Assembly (NCBI RefSeq): GCF_004331995.1
Contig: NZ_SJDT01000003.1
Location: 62,001-126,000, forward strand
Reading direction: 5' to 3'
Length of the DNA stretch: 64,000 bases
Origin: Arcanobacterium bovis
Lineage (GTDB): Bacteria > Actinomycetota > Actinomycetes > Actinomycetales > Actinomycetaceae
This document shows positions 17,638 to 25,597 of the stretch, in pieces. Under the pieces are notes generated by a model that was not told the DNA's origin, searched no databases, and was given only the letters and a program-made list of their open reading frames with translations. Made by a program: the position numbers and the translations under genes. Each line of letters opens with the position of its first letter. Position 1 is the first letter of the stretch.

Positions 17638-18116
17638 TTAACAGGTCGCTATTGAAATACCAACACTGGCAAGACCGATACCAGCCGCAATACGCCCTCC
17701 TGAAACTAATGCCCCGCCAGGGAGAACTAAAGTCAAGATCGTCCAACCCACGCTAACCGCACATTTAACGTTCACTTGCACGCCTTGGCTATTAAGAGTT
17801 CCCATATTCACATGGGCGACCTGCCGACCACCAATGTAAGCATCCAACCAACCAGGACAAGAACTAGGTGTCGCTGGCGGATTCCAGGGTACTGAACACC
17901 TAAATTCGTGCAAAAATAATAGTATTGACCAGCAGCTTCTCGAGTAGAAATACTCGGGTCGAACACACCTGTGGACAAATGCTCGGTGACACCTACCCCA
18001 TCTGACGAGGTAATGTCAGCCGCAGCAGCACTTCCTGTACTAAAGCTCATACTCACCGCAACCATTCCTAAAGTAGCTAGAACTGAAGTGAGTTTCTTTG
18101 TGAATCGTTTAAACAC
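17638..18116 (-). pseudogene. Secreted protein gene with apparent frameshift
   Basis: A GTG start at 18116 with AAGGGG six bases upstream opens a frame with a classical signal peptide: KRFTKK, a hydrophobic core, then GSAAAA cleavage near residue 33. This frame runs to about Y76 and soon reads into unrelated sequence. A one-base shift in the GGG run at 17887-17889 joins it to a second frame that continues to 17638, giving a plausible product of about 159 residues. The second part has four cysteines and a Gly/Ala/Leu/Ile-rich hydrophobic C-terminus. I recognise no family. A real mutation, a sequencing indel or programmed frameshifting could each explain it; no classical slippery site is visible. 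Confidence 0.6.
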
Positions 18117-18250
18117 TTAAGGCCCCTTTACCAAATTGCTAATTGCGATCATTATCACACTATTTCTAATATTTTCCTTCCGCAAGCATTCATAATCCGT
18201 TCCATCAAGTTCTTCATCTGTAGCAAAATTTCATTACGCGCGAACGAATC

Positions 18251-18349
18251 AAGGCCGAAATATGGGTGTGGGCGGGGTGGTTCTCAACCACCTCGCCCAC
18301 ACGAGATTAAGCTTCATGTCAACCAGCTGTATCACACAGCTGGTTGACA
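18251..18349. repeat. 99-bp direct repeat, copy 2, with two hairpins
   Basis: Second copy of the repeat at 17274. Hairpin A pairs 18266-18282 with 18286-18302; hairpin B pairs 18317-18329 with 18337-18349. The base changes in hairpin B relative to copy 1 are compensatory (C to T in one arm, G to A in the other). It follows dhaM and probably terminates the dha operon. Confidence 0.85.
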
Positions 18350-18366
18350 CCTAACCTATGATCCGC

Positions 18367-19155
18367 TTATTCGCCCATTCCAGATCGAACAAACTCAAGC
18401 ACAGCAGCAAGCGCTTCTTCTTTTTGAGCACCAGATGCCCGAACATGCAATGTCTGCCCGAAAGTTGCCCCGAGAGCCATCAAATCCATCATCGAATCAG
18501 CCTCAACCGACTCACGCCCGTCACAGCTAATCTCAACAACAGCATCATATTCTGACACCAGCTGAGCAAGCTTTCCAGCAGGACGTGCATGCAAGCCAAT
18601 CTCGTTAATGATTTCAACGTCAGCTTCGCAAGCAGCAGATTCAGAGCCGTGCACACTCGTAGCACTAGAAGGCACCGGCACCGAAGTTGCCGTGGAATTA
18701 TCAGCGGCACAACAGCCACCATTTCCACAGCACCCTTCACCCGACTCCGAAGCGAAATCATCTCCAACAGCCTGCGCTTTGGCATTCAAACTTCCTTCAG
18801 CAAGCTTCACAACCTGAGCCAAATCAGCTCCGGTTGCAGCAGCCACCATTCCTGCCGTAATACCTTCGACAAAAGGAGCAGACAAAATGCGGGCATCACT
18901 ATCGAGCAACTCAATCGCCGTCTGTGCGCTCATCACAGCTGAGCCCATATCGACAAAGATTACGACGCCGTCGCCACCGTCAACTTCTTCGATAGCGCTC
19001 ATGATCTGGGTTGCGTCGGTTCCAAAACCGCCGTCGTCCAAACCAGCAGCTATGGCGATACTAGGAGCATCAGCATGCACCATAATATTAGCCAGCTCCA
19101 CTGCAGCTTCTGCGAGCGCACGCGAATGGGAAACAACCACTATGCCAACACTCAT
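18367..19155 (-). CDS. dhaM: PTS-dependent dihydroxyacetone kinase phosphotransfer subunit (EIIA-HPr)
   Basis: A 262-residue two-domain protein that passes phosphate from the PTS to DhaL-bound ADP. Domain 1 (1-125) is the EIIA-Man-like DhaM domain with the phosphorylated His10 in VVSHSR. Domain 2 (about 176-262) is an HPr domain with His189 in IGLHARPAGKL. The linker holds a CCxxxxCC cluster (142-149) and a Ser/Thr/Ala-rich stretch. Unlike the E. coli protein there is no EI-like domain, so it depends on general PTS enzyme I. The start overlaps the dhaL stop (ATGA). Confidence 0.93.
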   Translation of the reverse strand: MSVGIVVVSHSRALAEAAVELANIMVHADAPSIAIAAGLDDGGFGTDATQIMSAIEEVDGGDGVVIFVDMGSAVMSAQTAIELLDSDARILSAPFVEGITAGMVAAATGADLAQVVKLAEGSLNAKAQAVGDDFASESGEGCCGNGGCCAADNSTATSVPVPSSATSVHGSESAACEADVEIINEIGLHARPAGKLAQLVSEYDAVVEISCDGRESVEADSMMDLMALGATFGQTLHVRASGAQKEEALAAVLEFVRSGMGE

Positions 19156-19760
19156 GCCACAACTCCTGCAAGTGCTTCGAAGAGCATAGTTGCCGACGTA
19201 GCTCCCGGATCTTGGTGTCCGATTGAACGATCACCAAGATAGGAAGCTCTGCCCTTCTTTGCAAGCATCGGCGTGGTAGCATCGCGACCAGCCTCAGCAG
19301 CTTCCAAAGCCTTTGTGGCACCATGTTCAACGTCACCAGCAGCTTCGAGAGCTTCAATCGCTGGTGTGATGGCATCAACCATTGTCTTGTCACCAAGCTC
19401 TGCTTTGCCGCGGCCGATCAATCCATCGAGTCCAGCGCGCAGAGCGCTAATGAATACCTCATCTGAAACTTCAGTTTGCGAACCTAGTTCCTTGGCTGCT
19501 TTCAAGAAGAACGTGCCATACAGCGGACCCGACGTACCGCCCACTTTCGAAAGCATCGTCATTCCCAAACCTTTAAGCTGTGCCTCAAGATTTGCTGCCT
19601 CAGTCAAGGCGGGCACTGCAGCGCTCATACCACGTGCCATATTTCCACCATGATCAGCGTCGCCGATCGGTGAATCAAGCTCAGTGAGCATAGCTTGGTT
19701 TTCTTGAATGAGCTCGCCAAAACGAGTAATCCATGCGGTAACAAAATCAGTTGTAATCAC
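19152..19760 (-). CDS. dhaL: Dihydroxyacetone kinase ADP-binding subunit
   Basis: A 202-residue helical-barrel subunit that carries tightly bound ADP and transfers its phosphate to dihydroxyacetone on DhaK. The Mg-binding aspartates are in LDSPIGDADHGGNMARGM, and the nucleotide region is in GGTSGPLYGTFFLKAAKEL. Length is usual for the PTS-dependent form. It is the middle gene of dhaK-dhaL-dhaM, three bases after dhaK and overlapping dhaM by four. Confidence 0.95.
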   Translation of the reverse strand: MITTDFVTAWITRFGELIQENQAMLTELDSPIGDADHGGNMARGMSAAVPALTEAANLEAQLKGLGMTMLSKVGGTSGPLYGTFFLKAAKELGSQTEVSDEVFISALRAGLDGLIGRGKAELGDKTMVDAITPAIEALEAAGDVEHGATKALEAAEAGRDATTPMLAKKGRASYLGDRSIGHQDPGATSATMLFEALAGVVA

Positions 19761-19763
19761 GGT

Positions 19764-20759
19764 CTATTCTCCCCACCGCATTCCTGCGGTTACTACTGGT
19801 GCGTCAAAGTACTTCACCATATCAGAGTCTGCCTTCAGAATTGTCAATGAACATCCTGCCATCTCGAGCGAGGTGATGTAATTACCTACGAGATTGCGAG
19901 AAATCTTCACGCCAGCAGCATCAAGCAATGCCTTGACCTCTGCAAAGACGATGTAGAGTTCAAGTAGCGGTGTGCCACCCATGCCATTGACCATCACGAT
20001 ATTCTCAGAATCGGTGAAGTCCAGATCAGCAAGAATTGGTTCTACCAACTGGCGAGCAATGTCCTTAGCATCGGTGAACTTCTCACGGTGACGCCCTGGC
20101 TCGCCGTGGATACCAATGCCGATTTCCATTTCGTCTTCTGGTAGATCGAAAGTCGGTTTTCCTGCAGCTGGAACTGCACAAGAAGTGAGCGCCATTCCCA
20201 TCGAGCGAACGTTATCAGCAACGCGCTGCGCAAGCTCAGCAACCTCATCGAGGCTCTTTCCCTCTTCAGCAGCGGCACCTACAATCTTTTCGAGAAGTAC
20301 CGTGCCACCTACGCCACGACGACCCGCGGTGTACAGCGAATCCTGGACGGCGACGTCGTCTGCCACCACAATCGTGCGTACCTCGACGCCGGTATCTGCC
20401 GCGAGCTCAGCAGCCATTTCGAAGTTAATAATATCGCCAGTGTAGTTCTTTACGATGTGCAAAACGCCAGCACCGCCGTCTACCACCGTGGTAGCAGCCA
20501 GCATCTGATCCGGCGTTGGAGAGGTGAAAACTTCACCAGCACACGCAGCGTCGAGCATACCAAATCCAACATATCCGCCATGAAGTGGCTCGTGTCCGGA
20601 GCCTCCACCCGAGATCAACGCGACTTTACCGGCGTCTTTCTTGGTAGAACGATAGATCACACGGTTTTCGTGATCGACACGAACGTTTGAATCAGATGCC
20701 TCGATTCCCTTCAGAGCATCAGAAACAACGGTTTCTGGGGAATTAATAAGCTTCTTCAT
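19764..20759 (-). CDS. dhaK: Dihydroxyacetone kinase substrate-binding subunit
   Basis: A 331-residue subunit that binds dihydroxyacetone covalently through a histidine. H218 in [10 protein letters not shown] falls at the same number as the E. coli covalent His218, and H56 in [15 protein letters not shown] is the second conserved site. It makes dihydroxyacetone phosphate for glycolysis together with DhaL and DhaM. AAGGAG lies six bases before the ATG. The 288-base upstream gap must hold the operon promoter; I could not identify it. No glycerol dehydrogenase or dhaR is adjacent. Confidence 0.96.
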   Translation of the reverse strand: MKKLINSPETVVSDALKGIEASDSNVRVDHENRVIYRSTKKDAGKVALISGGGSGHEPLHGGYVGFGMLDAACAGEVFTSPTPDQMLAATTVVDGGAGVLHIVKNYTGDIINFEMAAELAADTGVEVRTIVVADDVAVQDSLYTAGRRGVGGTVLLEKIVGAAAEEGKSLDEVAELAQRVADNVRSMGMALTSCAVPAAGKPTFDLPEDEMEIGIGIHGEPGRHREKFTDAKDIARQLVEPILADLDFTDSENIVMVNGMGGTPLLELYIVFAEVKALLDAAGVKISRNLVGNYITSLEMAGCSLTILKADSDMVKYFDAPVVTAGMRWGE

Positions 20760-21047
20760 AGAAACTCCTTTGTAGTGAAGAAAAGGTCACACGACAAGTT
20801 ATGTGATTGCATTGCACTCATTGTTGAATGTTCCGCTACCTCAAGAATGCCCCATTGCAATATTTTTTTCCACACTAAAACACCTTGTTATTTCGCTTGG
20901 GGACGCGAGGAAAATCCCAGATTGACCACACTTTTATCAGAATCCAACTCTACTTGGTAGTATTGAACAGCTAGTGACGGAATTTAGAATGCACGCTAAA
21001 TAGCTTGTGTCCGTCCGGGTATCTAACTGCAAACACAGGGAGTTTAT

Positions 21048-21776
21048 ATGCCGAGCCAGGCACCGCACACAATTTCTCAGCGAATCGCAGCGTGGGGCGT
21101 TCATGCTTTTACGCTCTCCGGTTTGATGTTCGCCTGCTTGGCAACACTCTCACTCATTGATCGCGAAATTACGTGGATGTGGCTATGGCTTGGGATTGCC
21201 ATGATCATTGACGCGATTGACGGCACCTTCGCGCGAAAGGCTCGCGTTCAAGAAGTCATTACATGGTTCGACGGCGGGATCGTAGACATCGCCATTGACT
21301 ACCTCACGTGGACCTTTATCCCGGCGGTATTCATGTACTTGTTCTTACCGCTTGGCCCTAAACCATTGGCAATGGCGCTGATGATTCTTATCGTCGTTTC
21401 GTCAATGTTCTGCTATGCCAATAAGCAGTGGAAATCAAGCGATTACTACTTCGTTGGATTCCCAGCCGCGTGGAATATCGTTGCGGTAATCCTCTATATC
21501 CTGCAAACGGGATGGGCATTTAATGCGAGCGTCACTATCGTTCTGGCAATTCTCACATTGGTACCAACCCACTACACGCACCCATTCCGGGTCAAAAAGC
21601 TCATGCCATACAATATCGCCGCTATCAGCATTTGGATTGCTAGTGTGGCAGCGCTCGTGGCGATGTATCCGAAAGCTCCAACATGGCTACTAGCTTTGTT
21701 CTGGATTAGCGGCGGTTGGTTTATGCTCACCGGCATGCTCAGAACAATCTTTGGGCAAGATCCGCAGGAAAACTAA
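21048..21776 (+). CDS. pcs: Phosphatidylcholine synthase (CDP-diacylglycerol:choline phosphatidyltransferase)
   Basis: A 242-residue membrane enzyme with about eight hydrophobic stretches. The CDP-alcohol phosphotransferase motif appears as DGTFAR (58-63), then G76, D80 and D84: DG(x)2AR(x)12G(x)3D(x)3D. That 12-residue spacing is the form reported for Pcs enzymes, which condense choline with CDP-diacylglycerol. YYFVGFPAAWN and VPTHYTHPFRVK also fit Pcs. A GGGAG ribosome site precedes the ATG. The gene is alone on its strand, and its stop overlaps the convergent gene by four bases. Choline presumably comes from the environment. Confidence 0.82.
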   Translation: MPSQAPHTISQRIAAWGVHAFTLSGLMFACLATLSLIDREITWMWLWLGIAMIIDAIDGTFARKARVQEVITWFDGGIVDIAIDYLTWTFIPAVFMYLFLPLGPKPLAMALMILIVVSSMFCYANKQWKSSDYYFVGFPAAWNIVAVILYILQTGWAFNASVTIVLAILTLVPTHYTHPFRVKKLMPYNIAAISIWIASVAALVAMYPKAPTWLLALFWISGGWFMLTGMLRTIFGQDPQEN

Positions 21777-22687
21777 CCTTCGCTGACGATTTTTGCCACC
21801 GCTTTATCTCGACCCCAGCGATACACTTCGATAAGAATTGCGGCAACAATGAATCCGATAACGATTGCATTCACAATCGGCGGATAATGCTTTCCATTCG
21901 CCCAAAAATACAGGTAGGGCGCCACAAAGGTTGCCAATGCCACCACAAGACCAGCAAATCTGCGTAGCCATGTACGCCCGGCAAACATCTCGATCAACGC
22001 CCAGGTGTACGGCACCGCGGTAAACACGTCCAACGACCACAGCACCCATACACTACCGTGGAAGTGTGGCACAAACACCACTGGCAGTGCCCGCAAACTC
22101 GAATAAATAAACACAACAAGATACGCGATGAATTTGGGCGATCTGAACATACGGAATAACAGCGAACGCTCGACGATGCTCACGCCACTGCTGCGCAACA
22201 GAGTGAAATGTTCTGAAGCGATCCCTTTCGAGTCAATTCCTTCGAGATGGTTGCGCACCCATTCACGCTCTGATTCGGTGCCATTGAGCAATTTCTTCAA
22301 GAATTTACTTGGGCTTACGACGACGGGCGTAAGTAGCGTTGCATGTGGGAAACGGTGACGAAGGTGTTCCGGAACCGCAACGGCATCGCCCGCTACGCGC
22401 ACAATATCGTGACCGAACACTGCTTGAAGACGCTCAACACGCTCTGTTTCAACTACAGCCACCCACAGCAATACGCGCCGGGCGATAGCATATTTTAGCT
22501 CTTGTCCAATAGCTACACCTGCAGATTCCTCAAGGTTTTCCACGTCATTGAGGATATCCATCTCCATCACTTGGGCAGAGTACAGTGAACCGATCCGATC
22601 CGCACCAGATTCGGCAACCAGCACGGCAGGGTCAAAGTGAACCTGCGTCAGAAGCGGTACATCGACTATTGAATAGAGCGTGAACAT
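21773..22687 (-). CDS. Conserved-looking membrane protein, unknown function
   Basis: A 304-residue protein I do not recognise. The N-terminal 170 residues are soluble in character, starting MFTLYSIVDVPLLTQVHFDP. The last 120 residues contain about four transmembrane segments separated by short loops, ending in a charged tail. ATG 22687 is preferred, with AAGAGA upstream; a start 12 codons earlier has no ribosome site. Its stop codon overlaps that of pcs (tail to tail), an arrangement that suggests long-standing pairing but not a shared function. Confidence 0.65.
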   Translation of the reverse strand: MFTLYSIVDVPLLTQVHFDPAVLVAESGADRIGSLYSAQVMEMDILNDVENLEESAGVAIGQELKYAIARRVLLWVAVVETERVERLQAVFGHDIVRVAGDAVAVPEHLRHRFPHATLLTPVVVSPSKFLKKLLNGTESEREWVRNHLEGIDSKGIASEHFTLLRSSGVSIVERSLLFRMFRSPKFIAYLVVFIYSSLRALPVVFVPHFHGSVWVLWSLDVFTAVPYTWALIEMFAGRTWLRRFAGLVVALATFVAPYLYFWANGKHYPPIVNAIVIGFIVAAILIEVYRWGRDKAVAKIVSEG

Positions 22688-22751
22688 TCTCTTAGAGTGC
22701 CATAATTTTATTCTCAACCACAATCATGACCTGCCGCATTTACCTATTCGC

Positions 22752-22780
22752 TTAACAAATCACATTTACTGCACTATCCT
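22752..22780 (+). promoter_or_regulatory. Promoter for the thi leader
   Basis: TTAACA (22752-22757) and TATCCT (22775-22780) are separated by 17 bases. Transcription would begin near 22787, right at the first bases of the TPP aptamer. Confidence 0.6.
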
Positions 22781-22789
22781 AGTCATGAA

Positions 22790-22858
22790 GACACGGGGTG
22801 CCCTCATTAGGCTGAGATTATACCCGAACACCTGATCTCGATAATGCGAGCGGAGGAA
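22790..22858 (+). promoter_or_regulatory. TPP riboswitch (THI element)
   Basis: The conserved blocks are ACGGGGTGCC (22793-22802), GGCTGAGAT (22810-22818), ACCCGAACACCTGATC and GATAATGCGAGCGGAGGA. The ribosome site GGAGGA (22852-22857) of thiM is part of the 3' side of the aptamer. Binding of thiamine pyrophosphate should therefore block translation of thiM. The downstream thiM-thiE-thiD order fits. Confidence 0.93.
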
Positions 22859-22863
22859 TAGTC

Positions 22864-23688
22864 ATGACTGCCCAGGCGCAGCCTACAACCAGTTATTTTG
22901 TCAACCATGCGATCTCGACATGGAATCTTATCCGGAGCGAACGCCCATTAATCCATTGCATCACGAACACAGTGGTTCAAAACTTCACAGCCAACGTTCT
23001 GCTTGCTACACGGTCGTCTCCTGCAATGATCGATATACCTTGGGAAGCTGGGGAATTCGCACGCTACGCTAGTGCTTCGCTCATCAATCTTGGAACCTTG
23101 GCACCTGCCCAACAAATCTCGGTGCATGAGGCCGCAGCAAGCGCGCAAGCCCATGGGAGGCCGTGGGTCCTCGATCCAGTGGGAATCGGCGTCTTACCAG
23201 TGCGAACCAGGATTGCACACGAACTTCTCACCTATCACCCTACCTGCGTGCGTGGAAACGCCTCTGAGATTATCGCACTCGCTGGCGGAGATAGTTCCGG
23301 CGCAGGTGTTGACTCTCGCGAATCTGTGATCGCGGCCCAAGCCTACGCCGAAGATTTAGCCGCACACCACAATACTGTTGTAGCGGTGTCAGGACCATGC
23401 GATGTGATTACCGACGGTGATCGCACTATATTCTGCAGTAATGGACATGAGTGGCAAAGTATCGTCACTGGATCGGGTTGCGCGTTGGGAGCCTTCATTG
23501 CCGCATTTCTCGCTGTTGAGGAAACGAGCAATCTCGCTGCCGTAGTTGCTGCGCATATCTGCTACGGGGTGGCAGCAGAGCGCGCCGCCGCTTGCAGTAG
23601 TGGTCCAGGAAGTTTTGTGCCCGCGTTTATCGACACGCTCTATTCGTTGGACGACGACGCTATCGCCGCATACGCGAAAGTTCAGTAG
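22864..23688 (+). CDS. thiM: Hydroxyethylthiazole kinase
   Basis: A 274-residue ribokinase-like enzyme that phosphorylates 4-methyl-5-hydroxyethylthiazole for thiamine salvage. Typical segments are PLIHCITNTVVQNFTANVLL at the N-terminus, LDPVGIG, NASEI and the anion-hole TGSGCALGAF. The start has GGAGGA upstream inside the riboswitch. It leads the thiM-thiE-thiD operon, with one base between its stop and thiE. Confidence 0.95.
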   Translation: MTAQAQPTTSYFVNHAISTWNLIRSERPLIHCITNTVVQNFTANVLLATRSSPAMIDIPWEAGEFARYASASLINLGTLAPAQQISVHEAAASAQAHGRPWVLDPVGIGVLPVRTRIAHELLTYHPTCVRGNASEIIALAGGDSSGAGVDSRESVIAAQAYAEDLAAHHNTVVAVSGPCDVITDGDRTIFCSNGHEWQSIVTGSGCALGAFIAAFLAVEETSNLAAVVAAHICYGVAAERAAACSSGPGSFVPAFIDTLYSLDDDAIAAYAKVQ

Positions 23689-23689
23689 G

Positions 23690-24400
23690 ATGCAGCCCCG
23701 AATTCCAAGCGGGATCTACTATGTAACCGATCCTGAATTGACTGTGCAGAGTTCACATCCTAGTTCCGGCTTTCCGGTAGCGCGCAACCCAGCTGTGATG
23801 GTGGAGTACACAGCGCGTTTATGCAGCGACGTAGTAGCAGCTGGAGTGGAAATCGTACAGTTGCGTTGGAAGAACTGTCCAGCTCAGCATTTGCTCGATC
23901 TTGCCCAGGCGGTGCGGCAGCGCGTTGGCCCAGCTTGCACGCTGATAATCAATGATCGAATTGACGTATTCTTGGCTGCGCGCACGCTAGGGATCCCCAT
24001 AGACGGTGTTCATGTTGGACAACACGATCTCGATCCACGCACTGTGCGCACTCTTGTCGGAGCTAGGGCGATACTCGGGGTGTCGGCGTCTACTCCCGAA
24101 GAACTCAATGCTTGCACAGCCCTCCAAGCGATCATCGACTACGTGGGAGTTGGCGTTCTACATCCAAGCAGCACAAAGCTTGACGCTCCCCCACCTCTGG
24201 GAATTGAAAAGATCGCAAATATCTCGGCATCAATGCCGCTTCCGGTGGTGGTGATTGGTGGAATTACCAGTGCAGATATACCTGATCTAGCACGTAGCCG
24301 CATCCACAATGCCGCAGTAGTTTCCGAAATCACCACTGCATTAGACCCTTATCGCATGGCACACGCCATGTGTCTGCAATGGAATGAGAATCGAGGATAA
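23690..24400 (+). CDS. thiE: Thiamine-phosphate synthase
   Basis: A 236-residue TIM-barrel enzyme that joins hydroxymethylpyrimidine diphosphate and hydroxyethylthiazole phosphate into thiamine phosphate. Conserved parts are GIYYVTDPEL, VQLRWKN, IINDRIDVFLAA, DGVHVGQHDL and VVVIGGIT. ATG 23690 is one base after the thiM stop; a longer in-frame reading would lie inside thiM and is rejected. A 20-residue insertion with an SSHPSSG stretch follows the first strand. Confidence 0.93.
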   Translation: MQPRIPSGIYYVTDPELTVQSSHPSSGFPVARNPAVMVEYTARLCSDVVAAGVEIVQLRWKNCPAQHLLDLAQAVRQRVGPACTLIINDRIDVFLAARTLGIPIDGVHVGQHDLDPRTVRTLVGARAILGVSASTPEELNACTALQAIIDYVGVGVLHPSSTKLDAPPPLGIEKIANISASMPLPVVVIGGITSADIPDLARSRIHNAAVVSEITTALDPYRMAHAMCLQWNENRG

Positions 24401-24401
24401 T

Positions 24402-25271
24402 ATGGGTGTTCCGCGCGTCTTATCAATCGCCGGCACCGATCCAACTGGTGGTGCAGGCGCTCAAGCCGATATCAAGGCGATTCAAGCTGCAGGTGGATAT
24501 GCAATGAGCGCAATCACCGCAGTTGTATCACAAAATACGTGCGGCGTACGAGATGTGTTCTTCCCTCCCAGTCACGTTTTAGCAGCACAGCTCAACGCAA
24601 TAAGTGACGATGTTGAGATTGACGCTGTAAAAATAGGAATGCTTGGCCGCCGCGATTACTGCGAGGTGGTGGACCAATGGCTGCATGAACAAAATTCACC
24701 GATCGTGGTTTTGGATCCGGTGATGGTAGCCACCTCAGGCGACGTCCTCACGGATAGCCACAATATTATTGCCTTACGTAATCTCTTGCCACAAGCCATG
24801 TATCTGACGCCCAATATCCCCGAGCTAGAAATTCTGTGTGGAATGGGTCGCGGCGCTATCACTTCCACCCAAACCGCTATCAACGCAGCTCAAAAGCTCT
24901 CGACGACGACGGGCGCGCACGTCGTCGTTAAGGGAGGACACCTGAGCGAACCGATGGTGACGAACTGTATTGTTGATGGATCAGAGGTGTTGGCTATTTC
25001 GAAGGCACCGCGCATCGATACTACGGCGACGCACGGAACGGGGTGTTCGATGTCGAGTGCTTTGGCAACGCGCTTAGCAGGTGGAGAAACACCGGCGCAG
25101 GCCTTGGAGTGGGTTACGTCGTGGCTCGAAGAATCAATTAGCAATGGTGAGGCTCTTGCTGTGGGCCGAGGCTGTGGGCCAATCGATCACGGTCACCGTG
25201 CCCGTGCGCCAGAAATTCAGGTGACGGAAAGATCGCTTGTGTCCGAAGCATCCCAGACCCTAAATATTTGA
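24402..25271 (+). CDS. thiD: Hydroxymethylpyrimidine/phosphomethylpyrimidine kinase
   Basis: A 289-residue ribokinase-family enzyme that phosphorylates HMP and HMP phosphate. Visible motifs are SIAGTDPTGGAGAQADIKA at the N-terminus, VLDPVMVATSGD, HVVVKGGHL and the ATTHGTGCSMSSALA anion hole. ATG 24402 has GAGG upstream and follows the thiE stop by one base; an ATG six codons earlier overlaps thiE. Last gene of the operon, followed by a hairpin. Confidence 0.95.
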   Translation: MGVPRVLSIAGTDPTGGAGAQADIKAIQAAGGYAMSAITAVVSQNTCGVRDVFFPPSHVLAAQLNAISDDVEIDAVKIGMLGRRDYCEVVDQWLHEQNSPIVVLDPVMVATSGDVLTDSHNIIALRNLLPQAMYLTPNIPELEILCGMGRGAITSTQTAINAAQKLSTTTGAHVVVKGGHLSEPMVTNCIVDGSEVLAISKAPRIDTTATHGTGCSMSSALATRLAGGETPAQALEWVTSWLEESISNGEALAVGRGCGPIDHGHRARAPEIQVTERSLVSEASQTLNI

Positions 25272-25313
25272 CGCTAGAACCTCGATGAGCTGAGTAAATA
25301 CGCTAGGTACAAC

Positions 25314-25346
25314 GAAGGTCTGAACGATTTAATCATTCAGACCTTC
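25314..25346. terminator. Hairpin terminator after the thi operon
   Basis: Bases 25314-25329 pair with 25331-25346 apart from one position. It lies 42 bases after thiD and just beyond the 3' end of the tRNA gene, so it can close both. Confidence 0.65.
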
Positions 25347-25352
25347 ATATTG

Positions 25353-25425
25353 TGGAGCATAGGGGATTCGAACCCCTGACCTCTTCCATGCCATGGAAGC
25401 GCGCTACCAACTGCGCCAATGCCCC
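25353..25425 (-). tRNA. tRNA-Ala (anticodon GGC)
   Basis: Read on the minus strand: acceptor GGGGCAT pairs with ATGCTCC (one G-U pair), the D arm is GCGCAGTTGGTAGCGC, the anticodon stem CTTCC/GGAAG encloses loop ATGGCAT with anticodon GGC, and the T arm is AGGGGTTCGAATCCCCT. The 73-base gene ends at discriminator A; CCA is not encoded. Confidence 0.97.
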
Positions 25426-25498
25426 GCGGACTTGATCCATACTACTCAGCTAAGCCGCTAATTGCCAATTTCTGATTCCGCAATACGTGGTGAATCAG

Positions 25499-25528
25499 CT
25501 CACGTGACATACAGTCACAGCACGTGAG
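25499..25528. terminator. Short hairpin upstream of the tRNA gene
   Basis: CTCACGTG (25499-25506) pairs with CACGTGAG (25521-25528). It lies between the phosphatase gene end and the tRNA start and may terminate the proA-nadD-rsfS run on the minus strand. Nothing else is seen in the rest of this gap. Confidence 0.45.
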
Positions 25529-25597
25529 CACCGCCCAATCAAACATCAACCAAGCGAACCACCGTAAGTAGCCACGTGCCGTCAGTCACCAGCCACG

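Noticed and set aside
23546-23689. Upstream extension of thiE
   Set aside because: It lies inside thiM in another frame, and homology begins at the ATG at 23690.
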